Shown: positions 36,577 through 47,767, counted from the first letter of the stretch. The stretch is 64,000 nt of DNA from Clostridium algoriphilum (GCF_020443705.1 NZ_JAIZZK010000025.1:1-64000); one strand, 5' to 3'. Program-made: numbers and translations. The notes: a model not told the origin generated them from the sequence alone.

Positions 36577-37338
36577 TTATATTCTTATTTCTACGCCCTT
36601 ATTTTTAAGGTACTCTTTTACTTCTTTAATGGATAGTTCTTTGTAATGAAACAAAGAAGCTGCAAGTGCAGCATCTGCTCCACTTTCCTCAAATACATCA
36701 TAAAAGTCCTCTATTTTTCCACAGCCACCTGATGCAATTACAGGTATATTTACAATATCCGTAATTGCATTTATGAACTCTATATCATACCCTTGTTTTG
36801 TTCCATCTGCATCCATACTTGTTAAGAGTATTTCACCTGCGCCTAGATCTTCAACCTCTTTTGCCCACTTCACTGCATCAAGTCCTGTATTTATTCTTCC
36901 ACCATTTATAACTACATGCCAGCCTATATTGTCCTCGTTCTTTTTACCATCTATGGCAACCACAACGCATTGGCTTCCATATTTTGATGCCGCCTCAGTT
37001 ATAAGTCCCGGATTACGAATTGCAGCAGAGTTTACAGATATTTTATCTGCTCCAGCTCTAAGAATTTCTTTAAAATCCTCTATGCTCTTAACTCCTCCAC
37101 CTACAGTTAAAGGGATAAACACCTTTTCAGCAGTCCTTTTTATAACATCTATCATTGTTTTTCTTCCCTCATGAGTTGCAGTTATATCTAGAAAGACAAT
37201 TTCATCTGCCCCCTGATCGTTATAAAACTCTGCAATTTCTACAGGGTCTCCAACATCTGTTAAATTAACAAAGTTTATTCCTTTCATTACCCTTCCATTA
37301 GTTACATCTAGGCAGGGAATAATTCTTTTAGTAAGCAT
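36577..37338 (-). CDS. hisF: imidazole glycerol phosphate synthase, cyclase subunit
   Basis: A 253-residue TIM barrel. [19 protein letters not shown] contains the catalytic Asp; [22 protein letters not shown] and [10 protein letters not shown] (second catalytic Asp) follow. It uses ammonia from HisH to make IGP and AICAR. It starts 3 bases after hisA. Confidence 0.96.
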   Translation of the reverse strand: MLTKRIIPCLDVTNGRVMKGINFVNLTDVGDPVEIAEFYNDQGADEIVFLDITATHEGRKTMIDVIKRTAEKVFIPLTVGGGVKSIEDFKEILRAGADKISVNSAAIRNPGLITEAASKYGSQCVVVAIDGKKNEDNIGWHVVINGGRINTGLDAVKWAKEVEDLGAGEILLTSMDADGTKQGYDIEFINAITDIVNIPVIASGGCGKIEDFYDVFEESGADAALAASLFHYKELSIKEVKEYLKNKGVEIRI

Positions 37339-37341
37339 CTG

Positions 37342-38058
37342 TTACAACCTCCCCTGGATAATAGCTTCTTCAAGAGATATATCTCCACTATAAAGTGCTT
37401 TCCCTATAATTGCTCCATACATATTCATCTTCTTAAGTTTTTTTATATCTTCAATACACTTCATACCACCAGATGCAATAATATTACAAGTAACCAGGTC
37501 ATTTAACTTTCCTGTTGCCTCAAAATTAGGCCCACTCAAAGTTCCATCACGACTTATATCTGTGTAAATAATAGTTTTTACTCCTATACTCTCCATTTGT
37601 TTTGCAAAATCTATATACTCTATTTTACTACTTGTCCGCCATCCTTCTACTGCTACAAATCCATTCCTTGCATCAATTCCAATTGCAATTTTATCTTCAA
37701 ACTTCTTTACTGCTTTTTTGACTAAGGAGGGATTGTTTAAAGCTGCAGTTCCTAGTATTACCCTACTTAAGCCCTTTTCAAGTAGCATTTCAATAGTCTC
37801 TAAAGAACGTACACCACCGCCTAATTGAATAGGTATATTTAAATCCTTAATAATTTTATTTACACTTTCTAAATTTTCCATGTTTCCACTTAAGGCTCCA
37901 TCTAAATCTACCATATGTAAATACTCTGCTCCCTGCTTTGCAAAGTTTAATGCTGTTTTTAACGGATCTTCTGCAACTATTTGAGATGAAGTAAATTCAC
38001 CTTGATAAAGTCTAACACACTTCCCATTTTTTAAATCTATTGCCGGAAATATTTTCAT
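37342..38058 (-). CDS. hisA: ProFAR isomerase
   Basis: A 238-residue TIM barrel performing the Amadori rearrangement of ProFAR to [23 protein letters not shown] has the catalytic Asp, with IQLGGGVRS and [13 protein letters not shown] later. It is homologous to HisF next door. The ATG overlaps the hisH stop by 4 bases. Confidence 0.95.
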   Translation of the reverse strand: MKIFPAIDLKNGKCVRLYQGEFTSSQIVAEDPLKTALNFAKQGAEYLHMVDLDGALSGNMENLESVNKIIKDLNIPIQLGGGVRSLETIEMLLEKGLSRVILGTAALNNPSLVKKAVKKFEDKIAIGIDARNGFVAVEGWRTSSKIEYIDFAKQMESIGVKTIIYTDISRDGTLSGPNFEATGKLNDLVTCNIIASGGMKCIEDIKKLKKMNMYGAIIGKALYSGDISLEEAIIQGRL

Positions 38059-38660
38059 TTCACTACCTCCACAAAGTTCTTAAGTAATTTCATTCCAAAA
38101 TCGCCACTTTTCTCTGGATGAAACTGCATACCAAATATATTACCCTTACTTACAATTGCAGGTATCTTTTTCTCATACATACAGTATGCATTTACAATAC
38201 CCTCCTCGCAATTTTCTGCATAAAAAGAATGCACAAAATAAACATACTTATTTTCTGGTATACCCTCGAGTAATGGAGTATCATTTTCAAAAGATAAACT
38301 ATTCCATCCCATATGTGGAATTTTTATAGAACCCTCTAATTTCTTTACGTTTCCTTTTAATAAACCAAGTCCTGGGCATTTTTCAATCTCGTAACTTTCC
38401 TCAAAGAAAAGCTGCATACCAAGACATATGCCAAGTATTGGTTTTCCTTCCTTTGCTGCAGCTTTAACTACTTTATCTATTCCCGTTTCGTGCATATTCT
38501 TCATTGCATCCGGAAAGGCACCTACACCTGGCACAATAATGCTTCTGCATTTTGCTATTTCCTCAGCATTTGAAGATATAATTGACGGTATATTCATTGA
38601 CTTAAGCGCATTTTGAACACTATTCAAATTTCCAACACCATAATCCACTATTGCTATCAT
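38055..38660 (-). CDS. hisH: imidazole glycerol phosphate synthase, glutaminase subunit
   Basis: A 201-residue class I glutamine amidotransferase giving ammonia to HisF. Nucleophile Cys79 in GICLGMQ; oxyanion-region VPGVGAF; His/Glu pair in [10 protein letters not shown]. It lies between hisB and hisA in the operon. Confidence 0.95.
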   Translation of the reverse strand: MIAIVDYGVGNLNSVQNALKSMNIPSIISSNAEEIAKCRSIIVPGVGAFPDAMKNMHETGIDKVVKAAAKEGKPILGICLGMQLFFEESYEIEKCPGLGLLKGNVKKLEGSIKIPHMGWNSLSFENDTPLLEGIPENKYVYFVHSFYAENCEEGIVNAYCMYEKKIPAIVSKGNIFGMQFHPEKSGDFGMKLLKNFVEVVK

Positions 38661-38671
38661 AGTTGTCCTCC

Positions 38672-39262
38672 TTATAAAGATCCTTTTGTAGATAAAACTC
38701 CTTTTATCCTAGGGTCATAGGTTAAAGCTTCATTTAACGCTTTTCCTAAAGCTTTAAACAATGCCTCCACCATATGATGATTGTTTTTTCCATATATAAC
38801 TCTTGCATGAAGCGTTATTCCACCATTTGCTGCAACAGCTCTAAAAAATTCCTCCACCATTTCTGTATCAAAACTTCCAATTTTGTCAACAGTAAAGGTT
38901 GCATCAAATACAAGGTAAGATCTTCCACTGAGATCCACAGACACTGTCGCCAAGGCTTCATCCATAGGTACAAAGCTTGTTCCATACCTTTTAATTCCCT
39001 CTTTCCCCTTTAACGCCTCTTTGATAGCACTACCGAGTACTATTCCTACATCTTCAATTGTATGATGAGAATCTACAAGTAAATCCCCTACTGCTTTAAC
39101 AGATAAATCTAAAAGTCCATGTTTTGCAAAAAGACATAACATATGATCAAAAAAACCTATGCCTGTATCTCCATCATAATTTCCAGAGCCATCTAAATTT
39201 ATACTTAAATCAATATTAGTCTCTTTACTTTTTCTTGATATTTTTGCTTGTCTCTCTATCAT
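38672..39262 (-). CDS. hisB: imidazoleglycerol-phosphate dehydratase
   Basis: A 196-residue monofunctional Mn-dependent dehydratase. Metal-ligand motifs: [30 protein letters not shown], and [17 protein letters not shown]. It has no fused phosphatase, unlike enteric HisB. ATG 39262 has AAGGAGAG upstream; the frame is open further to 39295, before that site. Confidence 0.95.
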   Translation of the reverse strand: MIERQAKISRKSKETNIDLSINLDGSGNYDGDTGIGFFDHMLCLFAKHGLLDLSVKAVGDLLVDSHHTIEDVGIVLGSAIKEALKGKEGIKRYGTSFVPMDEALATVSVDLSGRSYLVFDATFTVDKIGSFDTEMVEEFFRAVAANGGITLHARVIYGKNNHHMVEALFKALGKALNEALTYDPRIKGVLSTKGSL

Positions 39263-39306
39263 ATTACACTCTCCTTTTTTCCTTGCAACATGCAATACCT
39301 GAAAAC

Positions 39307-40368
39307 CTACATATTGTTATCATTACCCAAAGTAATATTGTTTAATAAGCAATCATTTTCTTCTCTACTTCCTATGGTTATTCTTAAACAGTTTTCTAAA
39401 ACACCAGAAGTAAAACTCCGTACATTTATGCTTTGTTCTAAAAGTTGTTCTTTCACTAATTTTGCATTAAGCACCTCAACTAATATAAAATTTGCTTCTG
39501 CTTTATAAAGCTTTATGCCATCTATACAACTTAGTTTTTCCCATAAATACTTTCGCTCTATAAGTATGCGCTCCACATTTTTATATATTATTTTTGGTTC
39601 TTCTAAAACCACAGATCCGATACTTTGCGTTATTGCATTTACATTATAAGGAGGTTTTACCTTCTTAAGTTCTTCCATTAAAACATTATTTGTAATCAAA
39701 AATCCAAGTCTTATTGCTGCAAGTCCAATTTTTGAACAAGTTCTAAGCACAATTAAATTCTCGTATGTATTAATTTTGTCGACTATTGTTTCTCCATAAA
39801 ATTCAAAATAAGCCTCATCAATTACTACAATGCATCTGCATCCTTCTATTATTTTAATAATATTCTCTCTTGTAATTGTACCCCCTGTAGGATTATTAGG
39901 GTTAGATAAAAATACTATTTTAACCTCTTCACGATTAGCCATTGTAATGAAACCTTCTACATCCAATTTTAAGTCTTCACTTAATGGAAATTCAATTGGT
40001 ATTCCTCCTGCAACTTTTGTGTATAGCCCATACATTGAGAAATCAGGACTTTGGATTGCTACTTTAGCACCAGTATTTAGAAATGTATGTGCAATAATTT
40101 GTATACACTCATCGGAACCATTTCCAGCCATTACATTTATACTTTCGACTTTTGCATACTTTGCATAAAGATTGCATACCTGGAGAGCTCCTGCATCAGG
40201 ATATCTATTATATATTGAATCTTCTATTACCATGCCAAGTTTCCTTCGCGTTGCAGCTCCTAAGTTATTAAAACTTTCATTGGCATTTAACCTAACTTTA
40301 TAATCAATTTTACCTGCATTGTATGATTCAAAATCACTTAAATCTTTTCTAAAAAAATCTTGTATCAT
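39307..40368 (-). CDS. hisC: histidinol-phosphate aminotransferase
   Basis: A 353-residue class I/II PLP aminotransferase. [13 protein letters not shown] at the N-terminus, [33 protein letters not shown] and PLP-Lys in [15 protein letters not shown]. It converts imidazole-acetol phosphate to histidinol phosphate. Overlaps hisD by one base. Confidence 0.95.
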   Translation of the reverse strand: MIQDFFRKDLSDFESYNAGKIDYKVRLNANESFNNLGAATRRKLGMVIEDSIYNRYPDAGALQVCNLYAKYAKVESINVMAGNGSDECIQIIAHTFLNTGAKVAIQSPDFSMYGLYTKVAGGIPIEFPLSEDLKLDVEGFITMANREEVKIVFLSNPNNPTGGTITRENIIKIIEGCRCIVVIDEAYFEFYGETIVDKINTYENLIVLRTCSKIGLAAIRLGFLITNNVLMEELKKVKPPYNVNAITQSIGSVVLEEPKIIYKNVERILIERKYLWEKLSCIDGIKLYKAEANFILVEVLNAKLVKEQLLEQSINVRSFTSGVLENCLRITIGSREENDCLLNNITLGNDNNM

Positions 40369-41660
40369 TATTTAAACCTCACTTTAATAGAATTTCCGTG
40401 AGCGGTAAGCCCTTCAACCTCACTAAGCGTTATCACATTGTCCTTAACTTCACTAAGTGCTTCCTTAGTATAGTAAATATAACTTGATTTTTTAATAAAA
40501 TCATCTACAGATAGTGGTGAAAAGAATTTTGCCGTTCCACTAGTTGGAAGAACATGATTTGGACCAGCTATGTAATCCCCTAGTGGTTCTGGCGCATATT
40601 GCCCGAGAAATATTGAACCTGCGTTCTTTATATCTCCTAAATAATCAAATGGGTTCTTTATCATAACTTCAAGATGTTCGGGTGCTATTTTATTCGCAAG
40701 TTCTATTGCTTCTTTTATATTTTTGACTATTAATACAACTCCATATTTCTCTAAAGATTCCTTTATGATTTTGCATCTACTCATATCTTTTATTTGAATT
40801 TCTAACTGTTTTACTACCTTTTCTGCTAGTTCCCTTGAAGTTGTTATAAGCATTGCTGATGCAAGAACGTCATGCTCTGCTTGAGACATTAAATCTGCAG
40901 CAATAAATTTCTCATTTGCAAACTCATCTGCAAGTATCATTATTTCACTTGGCCCTGCAATCATGTCTATGGCAACATAGCCAAATACACTTTTCTTTGC
41001 CATAGCTACATAAATATTCCCAGGTCCAACTATTTTATCTACTTTAGATATTATTTTTGTTCCAAATGCGAGTCCAGCAATTGCCTGGGCACCGCCAATC
41101 TTATAGATTTTGTCAACACCTGCTATATCAGCTGCAACAAGAATATGAGGATTAATGCTTCCGTCTTTAAGTGGTGGTGTTACCATTACTAAATTCTCAA
41201 CGCCTGCCACCTTTGCTGGAATCGCATTCATAATAACAGACGACGGATAGGACGCTGTGCCACCTGGTACATATATTCCTACACTTTCAAGCCCTCTTAT
41301 AGTTTGACCTAAAACAACGCCCTTCTCTTTTGTCATCATCCAAGCGTTTCTCTTTTGTTTTTCATGGAATTCCTTAACATTAACTTTTGCTAGGGTTATT
41401 GCATCTAAAAAATCCTGGTCTACCATTTTATATGCAGCTTTAATTTCCTCATCTGATACAATAAGATTTTCAGCAGTAACAAATTTACTATCAAATTTCT
41501 GAGTGTACTCTATTATAGCATCATCGCCTCTAGTTCTTACATCTTCTAGTATTTTATTTACTATAATATTTACATCCTTTTGGACATCTTCCGCTCTTTT
41601 CTTTAAGGCTTCTACATGTTCTATTCCCTCGTTGCTATTTGCCTCTGTAATTTTTAGCAC
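40368..41660 (-). CDS. hisD: histidinol dehydrogenase
   Basis: A 430-residue NAD-dependent Zn enzyme oxidising histidinol to histidine in two steps. VPGGTASYPSSVIMNAIPAKVAG, GGAQAIAGLAFGT, DMIAGPSEIMILAD, DLMSQAEHDVLASAML, APEHLEVM and GPNHVLPTSGTA (Zn/catalytic His) are all seen. Overlaps hisG by one base. Confidence 0.96.
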   Translation of the reverse strand: MLKITEANSNEGIEHVEALKKRAEDVQKDVNIIVNKILEDVRTRGDDAIIEYTQKFDSKFVTAENLIVSDEEIKAAYKMVDQDFLDAITLAKVNVKEFHEKQKRNAWMMTKEKGVVLGQTIRGLESVGIYVPGGTASYPSSVIMNAIPAKVAGVENLVMVTPPLKDGSINPHILVAADIAGVDKIYKIGGAQAIAGLAFGTKIISKVDKIVGPGNIYVAMAKKSVFGYVAIDMIAGPSEIMILADEFANEKFIAADLMSQAEHDVLASAMLITTSRELAEKVVKQLEIQIKDMSRCKIIKESLEKYGVVLIVKNIKEAIELANKIAPEHLEVMIKNPFDYLGDIKNAGSIFLGQYAPEPLGDYIAGPNHVLPTSGTAKFFSPLSVDDFIKKSSYIYYTKEALSEVKDNVITLSEVEGLTAHGNSIKVRFK

Positions 41661-42307
41661 TATATCGTCGCCTCGCTTTTGTCTACGTATTGTTGTACCT
41701 TTACTATTAATTCACTTATCTTTTCTTTTTTCATTTTCATGCTTGCTCTATTTACAATCATTCTAGCACTTATATCACAAATCTTTTCAATAATAATTAA
41801 TCCATTTTCCTTCAAAGTGTCTCCTGTTTCTACTAAATCAACAATTGCATCAGATAACTCTAATATAGGTGCAAGCTCTACTGACCCATCAAGTTTAATT
41901 ATTTCAACATCTTCATCATTTTTTTTAAAATATTCTTTTGCAACTGTTGGGTACTTAGTAGCTATCTTTTTGCGATTGTATCCATCATAACTTTTAAAAC
42001 TTGGTAATGCTGCCACAGCGAACATACATTTTCCAACCTTTAAATCCACTACCTCATAAAATTCTTTGTTCTGCTCCATCAAAGTGTCCTTACCCACAAT
42101 CCCAATATCTGCTGCTCCATGCTCTACGTAAGTTAGAACATCGGTAGATTTGACTAAGACAAATTCTATATTGTTTTTCTCATCTCTAAGAATTAATTTT
42201 CTACCTTTATTCTTAAGCTCCGTACAATCTATTCCAATTCCTTCAAACATTGAAACAGCATATTTCTCTAGTCTTCCTTTTGTTAATGCTATTCGTATTG
42301 CTTTCAT
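41660..42307 (-). CDS. hisG: ATP phosphoribosyltransferase, short form
   Basis: A 215-residue short HisG that lacks the C-terminal regulatory domain and therefore needs HisZ, encoded just upstream. IRIALTKGRLEKYAVSMFEGIG, GAADIGIVGKDTLME and the PRPP loop VETGDTLKENGL are present. First committed step of histidine synthesis. It starts 2 bases after hisZ. Confidence 0.95.
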   Translation of the reverse strand: MKAIRIALTKGRLEKYAVSMFEGIGIDCTELKNKGRKLILRDEKNNIEFVLVKSTDVLTYVEHGAADIGIVGKDTLMEQNKEFYEVVDLKVGKCMFAVAALPSFKSYDGYNRKKIATKYPTVAKEYFKKNDEDVEIIKLDGSVELAPILELSDAIVDLVETGDTLKENGLIIIEKICDISARMIVNRASMKMKKEKISELIVKVQQYVDKSEATI

Positions 42308-42309
42308 AG

Positions 42310-43578
42310 TTATTCCCCCATACTATTAATAAGTTCTTCTTCACTCGTCTTAAAACTCTTTTTAGTTTTAATATCTATTATTTCAACTTTTTCATCCTCA
42401 AATATGCAAATCATTTTGTCTATCTTCTTTTGCTCAGCGTATTCTAAACTCTTTTCTTTTTCTTCAAATAAACTTAACTCAGAAATAAAACCCTTGTTTC
42501 TAATTCTTTCTGCGAATTTATATGCACTTCCTATTGAAGCATTTTCAAAATGGATGAGAAATTTTTTATTATTCTTTTCACTATCATTCCCTTGTTTTTC
42601 AAGAACTGACAGGATGTTATCTACATCAATAGCAAATCCAACTGCTGGCATAGATGCACCAAACTTTGCAATTAAATTATCGTATCTGCCCCCACTAATT
42701 ATTGTAGTCCCAATTTCACTACTATATCCTCTAAATGTTATACCTGTGTAATAATCAATATGTTGTACCATTCCTAAATCAATAGAAATATACTCACCTA
42801 ATCCTACACTTTCTATTCTCTCATAAATTTTCTCTATAGTATCTATTGCACCAAGTGCCCTTTTATTTTGAGTTAAAGTTCTTGCCTTTGCAAGTATCTC
42901 AATGCCTCCAAATAGCTCTGGCAACTTTTTTAATGCCTCTACATTTTTCAACCCAAGGCTAATCTCTTTTTCTTCTATAAACTCTCGAAGTGCACTAAAG
43001 TTCTTGTTTTCAACAAGCCCTCTTAATCTTTCTATTTCACCTTCTGTAAGTTCTATATCCTCTATAAGGCCTTTGAAAAATTCGGCTTGACCAATTTCAA
43101 GTTCAAATTTTTGTACCCCTATAGCAAGAAGAGCCTGAATGGCAGTTATAATTACTTCTGCATCTGCTTTTGGACTTTCACTTCCTATTATCTCAACTCC
43201 GGATTGTGTCATTTCACTGACCTTTCCATTCCAGTTTTCATTTATTCTAAATATATTTCCACTATAGCATATACGCATAGGGTATGCTGAATCCCTAAGC
43301 TTTGTTGCAGTAATTCTTGCTATCGGCATTGTCATGTCTGGCCTTAACACCAATATTCTTCCCGCATTATCAAATAGCTTATACATTTTTTCCTGTTCTA
43401 TAGATACATCGTCTCCCTGAAAAACATCATAAAATTCTAATGTAGGGGATAAAACCTCTAAATAACCAGCATCTATATTTAATTTCCTAAGTTGATCTAT
43501 AATCTTAATTTTATTATTACAATCCTCAAATAGTATGTCTCTTGAACCTTCTGGTATATGTCTCTTCCAATTACTCAA
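42310..43578 (-). CDS. hisZ: ATP phosphoribosyltransferase regulatory subunit
   Basis: A 422-residue paralogue of histidyl-tRNA synthetase: PEGSRDILFEDC at the N-terminus and class II motifs such as LRPDMTMPIAR and GGRYDNLIAKFG. It lacks aminoacylation function in this family and serves as the histidine-sensing partner of short HisG. The start is TTG 43578 behind GGGAG. First gene of the his operon, about 65 bases after the promoter; no T-box or attenuator is visible. Confidence 0.94.
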   Translation of the reverse strand: MSNWKRHIPEGSRDILFEDCNNKIKIIDQLRKLNIDAGYLEVLSPTLEFYDVFQGDDVSIEQEKMYKLFDNAGRILVLRPDMTMPIARITATKLRDSAYPMRICYSGNIFRINENWNGKVSEMTQSGVEIIGSESPKADAEVIITAIQALLAIGVQKFELEIGQAEFFKGLIEDIELTEGEIERLRGLVENKNFSALREFIEEKEISLGLKNVEALKKLPELFGGIEILAKARTLTQNKRALGAIDTIEKIYERIESVGLGEYISIDLGMVQHIDYYTGITFRGYSSEIGTTIISGGRYDNLIAKFGASMPAVGFAIDVDNILSVLEKQGNDSEKNNKKFLIHFENASIGSAYKFAERIRNKGFISELSLFEEKEKSLEYAEQKKIDKMICIFEDEKVEIIDIKTKKSFKTSEEELINSMGE

Positions 43579-43643
43579 AATTTCACTCCCTCAACTTTAC
43601 TTTACTTCATCGCTTTATCACTGTGCATCATTAACTTAATAAA

Positions 43644-43672
43644 ATATTACCATCTTTTTATATGAATGTCAA
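43644..43672 (-). promoter_or_regulatory. sigma-A promoter of the his operon
   Basis: On the minus strand, TTGACA (43672-43667), 17 bases, TAATAT (43649-43644): nearly consensus. The rest of the spacer to potA (43673-43939) is AT-rich, holding the potA ribosome binding site; I could not assign a pot promoter with confidence. Confidence 0.88.
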
Positions 43673-43939
43673 TCAATTATTGTCTTGTTTATTATTGTAG
43701 TTAAATATTTTTACAGTAATTAATTAATTCAACATATAATTACTTATAAACCAATTATATCACTCAACCCTGTACACCTTCTACATAAAAAAGCTTTGAG
43801 AGAATATATATTAAAGTTATTGATATTTAAAAAATATTATGCTATCATTCTTGCAGTTATAATTATTGTAAAAGTGCATAATTATAAGTTTAAATAGATT
43901 ATAATTTATAGATATTATATATAAAGGAGCTGTTACTGC

Positions 43940-45025
43940 GTGACAAAAAGTGTTTTTGTTCAGTTGTTAAATGTTTGGAAAAGTTTTGATGGAGATGAGC
44001 CTATAATTAAAAATTTAGACCTTGATATTAGGAAGGGTGAGTTTTTAACGCTGCTTGGCCCAAGTGGTTGTGGAAAAACTACTACGCTAAGAATGATTGC
44101 AGGTTTTGAATTACCTACAAGTGGCGGAATTGTAATTGATGGAGAAGATATGACACAAATGCCGCCATACCTTAGGTGCGTTAACACTGTATTTCAAAAC
44201 TATGCCTTATTTCCTCATATGAATATCTATGATAATATAGCTTTTGGTCTTAAGATGAAACATATGACAAAAAAAGAAATCAAAGATAAGATAAATGAGA
44301 TGTTAAAAATGGTTCAACTTGAAGGTTATGAAAATAGAATGCCCTCTATGCTAAGTGGTGGGCAGATGCAACGTGTTGCTATAGCACGAGCTATAGTGAA
44401 TAGCCCAAAGGTTCTTCTTTTAGATGAGCCACTAGGTGCGCTTGATTTAAAACTTCGCAAGCAAATGCAACTAGAGCTTAAACATCTCCAAAAAGTTCTT
44501 GGTATTACCTTCGTCTTCGTAACTCATGATCAAGAAGAAGCTTTAACCATGTCAGATAGGATTGTAGTTATGAACAATGGTGTTATAGAGCAAACTGGAA
44601 CTCCTGAAGAACTTTATGAGCACCCCAAAACTAAATTTGTAGCTGATTTTCTAGGAGAGACAAACCTACTTGAGGGCGAAGTCTTTAAGTTAAAAGAAAA
44701 TGAAGTATTGCTTAAACTTTGGGATGACGAAGATATAATTAGAATACCCAACCTAAATTATGAGTTAGGCGATAAATTTATAGTTTCTGTTAGACCTGAG
44801 AGGATTACAATAAAAGATCATGTGCAAGAAGGAGATGTTTGGCTAGCATGTAAATTTAAAGAAAGTATTTATGTAGGTTCAAATATTAAAATCATTATGA
44901 TTCTTAACAACCATAAAGAAATTATAGTTAATGAACCCATAGGTCAAAATTTTATATTTTCGAATGAACCAAGGAATTATTTTATAACCTGGAATCCAAG
45001 TCATACTATAGTTATTAAATCATAA
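43940..45025 (+). CDS. potA: spermidine/putrescine ABC transporter ATP-binding protein
   Basis: A 361-residue ABC ATPase: Walker [11 protein letters not shown]-loop [11 protein letters not shown], signature [14 protein letters not shown], Walker [13 protein letters not shown], switch [10 protein letters not shown], and a C-terminal TOBE-like domain ([10 protein letters not shown]). The operon partners define it as polyamine uptake. The start is GTG 43940 with AAGGAG 10 bases upstream. First of potA-potB-potCD. Confidence 0.93.
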   Translation: MTKSVFVQLLNVWKSFDGDEPIIKNLDLDIRKGEFLTLLGPSGCGKTTTLRMIAGFELPTSGGIVIDGEDMTQMPPYLRCVNTVFQNYALFPHMNIYDNIAFGLKMKHMTKKEIKDKINEMLKMVQLEGYENRMPSMLSGGQMQRVAIARAIVNSPKVLLLDEPLGALDLKLRKQMQLELKHLQKVLGITFVFVTHDQEEALTMSDRIVVMNNGVIEQTGTPEELYEHPKTKFVADFLGETNLLEGEVFKLKENEVLLKLWDDEDIIRIPNLNYELGDKFIVSVRPERITIKDHVQEGDVWLACKFKESIYVGSNIKIIMILNNHKEIIVNEPIGQNFIFSNEPRNYFITWNPSHTIVIKS

Positions 45026-45038
45026 AGGAAGCTGAGAA

Positions 45039-45929
45039 ATGAAAACTAATAAATCAAGAAATTTACTGACTAAATATCTATCCTCGATTCTAAAGTATCT
45101 GACAACGATTATGCCTGCATTGCTATGGATGATTGTATTTTTTGTTATACCCCTTTTATTTATAGTTGTAGTAAGTTTTTGTACTAGAGGAGAAGTTGGC
45201 AATATAGTATATAAGTTTACTTTGTCTAACTACACTAAACTAATAAATCCTTTATACATTAATATTTTTATTAAATCAATTCTAATTGCCATTTATACTA
45301 CGCTATTATGTTTGCTACTAGGATATCCCTTTGCGTTTATAATAGCAAATGTAGCTAAAAAATATAAACCGTTATTACTTTTACTAATAATACTTCCATT
45401 TTGGACTAACTCTTTGGTTAGAACCTATGCAATGATAATATTACTTAAAACAGAAGGAATAATAAATACGCTACTATTATACTTTAATATAATAAATGTA
45501 CCTCTTAATTTAATGTATAACAATACTGCAGTTATGATTGGTATGTTATATATGATGTTTCCTTTTATGGTACTTCCTCTTTATACCTCTATTGAAAAAC
45601 TTGATAAGAGAGTACTCGATGCTGCATCTGATTTAGGAGCAGGACCTGTAAATAAGTTTTTAAAGATTATCCTCCCACTAACAAAGGGTGGAATTGTATC
45701 AGGTTCTATTTTAGTTTTTATTCCTACCCTAGGACTTTTCTTTGTAACTGACCTTATGGGGGGAAGCAAAGTAATCCTTATGAGTAATCTTATAAAAAAT
45801 CAGTTCCTCACTGCAAGAGATTGGCCCTTTGGTTCAGCGATATCAGTTGTTTTAATAATTGTTATGCTCTCGGTGATCATTTTTAATTCAAGGATACCCG
45901 GAAATAAAAGCACTAAGGAGGTATTATAA
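45039..45929 (+). CDS. potB: spermidine/putrescine ABC transporter permease PotB
   Basis: A 296-residue membrane protein with six predicted helices. The EAA-type coupling loop is VLDAASDLGAGPVNKFLKIILPL. The first helix MPALLWMIVFFVIPLLFIVVVSF and the PFWTNSLVRTYAMIILL segment are typical of PotB. It starts 13 bases after potA and 2 bases before the potCD gene. Confidence 0.92.
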   Translation: MKTNKSRNLLTKYLSSILKYLTTIMPALLWMIVFFVIPLLFIVVVSFCTRGEVGNIVYKFTLSNYTKLINPLYINIFIKSILIAIYTTLLCLLLGYPFAFIIANVAKKYKPLLLLLIILPFWTNSLVRTYAMIILLKTEGIINTLLLYFNIINVPLNLMYNNTAVMIGMLYMMFPFMVLPLYTSIEKLDKRVLDAASDLGAGPVNKFLKIILPLTKGGIVSGSILVFIPTLGLFFVTDLMGGSKVILMSNLIKNQFLTARDWPFGSAISVVLIIVMLSVIIFNSRIPGNKSTKEVL

Positions 45930-45931
45930 GT

Positions 45932-47767
45932 ATGGGCAGAAAAAAAACAGGATTTGCGAAAATCACATATTTACTTTTAGTATTTATGTTTTTATATATA
46001 CCCATTATGGTACTTATAGTATTTTCCTTTAACCAGTCAAAATTAAATGTAGTTTGGACAGGCTTCACCTTTAAGTGGTATCAAAGCCTTCTCCATAATG
46101 CAGGAATTCTAGATGCTGTTAAAAACTCCTTTATTATAGCTATAATAAGTACAATCCTATCAGTAATTATAGGAACATTGGCCGCCATTGGAATGTATAG
46201 ATATAAATTCCGTGGAAAAAGAATTGTTGACACTATACTTTATGTGCCACTAGTTATTCCTGAAATAGTTATGGGTATATCACTACTTGCCTTCTTTTCC
46301 ATTGTGAAAATCCCTTTAGGAAAGGTATCTTTAATTATTGCACATGTAACTTTCAGTATAGCTTATGTTGTTGCCGTAGTTAAAACTAGACTTGACGGAT
46401 TTGATAAATCAGTTGAAGAAGTAGCTATGGATCTTGGTGCAACCCCCTTAAAGACCTTTTTCTACGTGACACTACCTATTATTATGCCAGGGGTTATTGC
46501 AGGTGCTCTACTTGCTTTTACATTATCACTTGATGATGTAATAATCAGTTTTTTTGTAGCTGGACCCGGAAGTGTAACCTTGCCACTTAAAGTTTTCTCC
46601 ATGGTAAAATTCGGTGTTACACCTGAAATTAACGCTCTTTCAACCCTTCTAATATTATTAACCGTTATAGTAATTTGTTTTGCACTTTTAATTAGAAATG
46701 TAAATATTAATATAAAAAAGATTGTAATTATACTAACCTCAATTTTACTTGTATTCGGAGGTATAGGTGGAGGAATATTTTCCTATGCTAATAAAAATGC
46801 ACAACCTAAGGAAGTTTTAAATGTTTTTAACTGGTCAGAGTATTTACCTCAATCTGTTATAGATAAATTTGAACAAACCTATAATATTAAGGTAAATTAT
46901 AGTACTTTTTCCTCAAACGAAGAGATGCTAGCAAAACTCATGGCTGGTGGTGGAAATTATGATCTAACTGTTGCCAGCGATTTTATGGTTGAAGTACTAA
47001 GTAAACAGGGTCTAATTCAGCAACTAGATAAAAATGATCTGTCAAACTTAGGCAACATAGGCCCTCAGTACCTAAACCTACCTTTTGATAAAGGCAATAA
47101 ATATAGTACACCTTATATGTGGCTTGCAGGTGTAATATCCTATGATAGTACAAAAATTCCCGAAGGCACAATAAAGGGATATAAAGATCTTTGGAAACCT
47201 GAGCTTAAAAACTCTTTAACCGTCCTTGATGACGAAAGAGTTATAATTGGAATGACACTTAAAATGTTAGGCTATCCCCTAAATGAAACTAGACCTGAAG
47301 CTCTTCAAAAAGCAAAAGAAGCACTAATAAAACTCCAACCTAACATTAAATCTTATGATAGTGATAGTCCTAAGACAAGTCTTATAAATGGAGAATCAAA
47401 AGCGATATTTGCCTGGGGAGCGGAAGGAAGCCTAGCTAGCCGTGAAAATTCAAATATAAAATATGTAATACCAGAAGAAGGTCTATTTCTTCAGCAAGAC
47501 AACTTTGTAATTCCAAAAGCCGCAAAAAATACTAAGGCTGCAGAACTTTTTATGAACTTTATAATGCAACCAGAAATAAGTGCTGAAATTTCTAAGAAGT
47601 TTCCTTATGGGAATCCCAATACCGCAGCTTATAAATATATAAACAAGAAAATACTTGATGATAAGGCAGTTTATCCACCAGAAGACGCCGTAAAAAAAGG
47701 TGAGTATTTAAAAGATATAGGAAACTCAGTAACAGAACTAGATAAGATATGGACAGAAGTTAAATAA
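45932..47767 (+). CDS. potCD: PotC-PotD fusion: polyamine permease joined to substrate-binding protein
   Basis: A 611-residue protein with two normally separate parts. Residues ~1-265 are a PotC permease (six helices, coupling loop EEVAMDLGATPLKTFFYVTLPI). A seventh hydrophobic segment at ~267-290 (IVIILTSILLVFGGIGGGIF) would return the chain to the outside. Residues ~295-611 are a PotD binding domain: LNVFNWSEYLPQSVIDKFE, YDLTVASDFMVEVL, APFIAWG-like IFAWGAEGSL and LFMNFIMQPE. The receptor thus lacks its own signal peptide and is tethered to the channel. The junction is in frame, with no stop or shift. Confidence 0.93.
   Translation: MGRKKTGFAKITYLLLVFMFLYIPIMVLIVFSFNQSKLNVVWTGFTFKWYQSLLHNAGILDAVKNSFIIAIISTILSVIIGTLAAIGMYRYKFRGKRIVDTILYVPLVIPEIVMGISLLAFFSIVKIPLGKVSLIIAHVTFSIAYVVAVVKTRLDGFDKSVEEVAMDLGATPLKTFFYVTLPIIMPGVIAGALLAFTLSLDDVIISFFVAGPGSVTLPLKVFSMVKFGVTPEINALSTLLILLTVIVICFALLIRNVNINIKKIVIILTSILLVFGGIGGGIFSYANKNAQPKEVLNVFNWSEYLPQSVIDKFEQTYNIKVNYSTFSSNEEMLAKLMAGGGNYDLTVASDFMVEVLSKQGLIQQLDKNDLSNLGNIGPQYLNLPFDKGNKYSTPYMWLAGVISYDSTKIPEGTIKGYKDLWKPELKNSLTVLDDERVIIGMTLKMLGYPLNETRPEALQKAKEALIKLQPNIKSYDSDSPKTSLINGESKAIFAWGAEGSLASRENSNIKYVIPEEGLFLQQDNFVIPKAAKNTKAAELFMNFIMQPEISAEISKKFPYGNPNTAAYKYINKKILDDKAVYPPEDAVKKGEYLKDIGNSVTELDKIWTEVK

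Noticed and set aside
43673-43939. T-box or attenuator before the his or pot operons
   Set aside because: No GGTGG element, no specifier-like stem and no terminator hairpin are present in this spacer.
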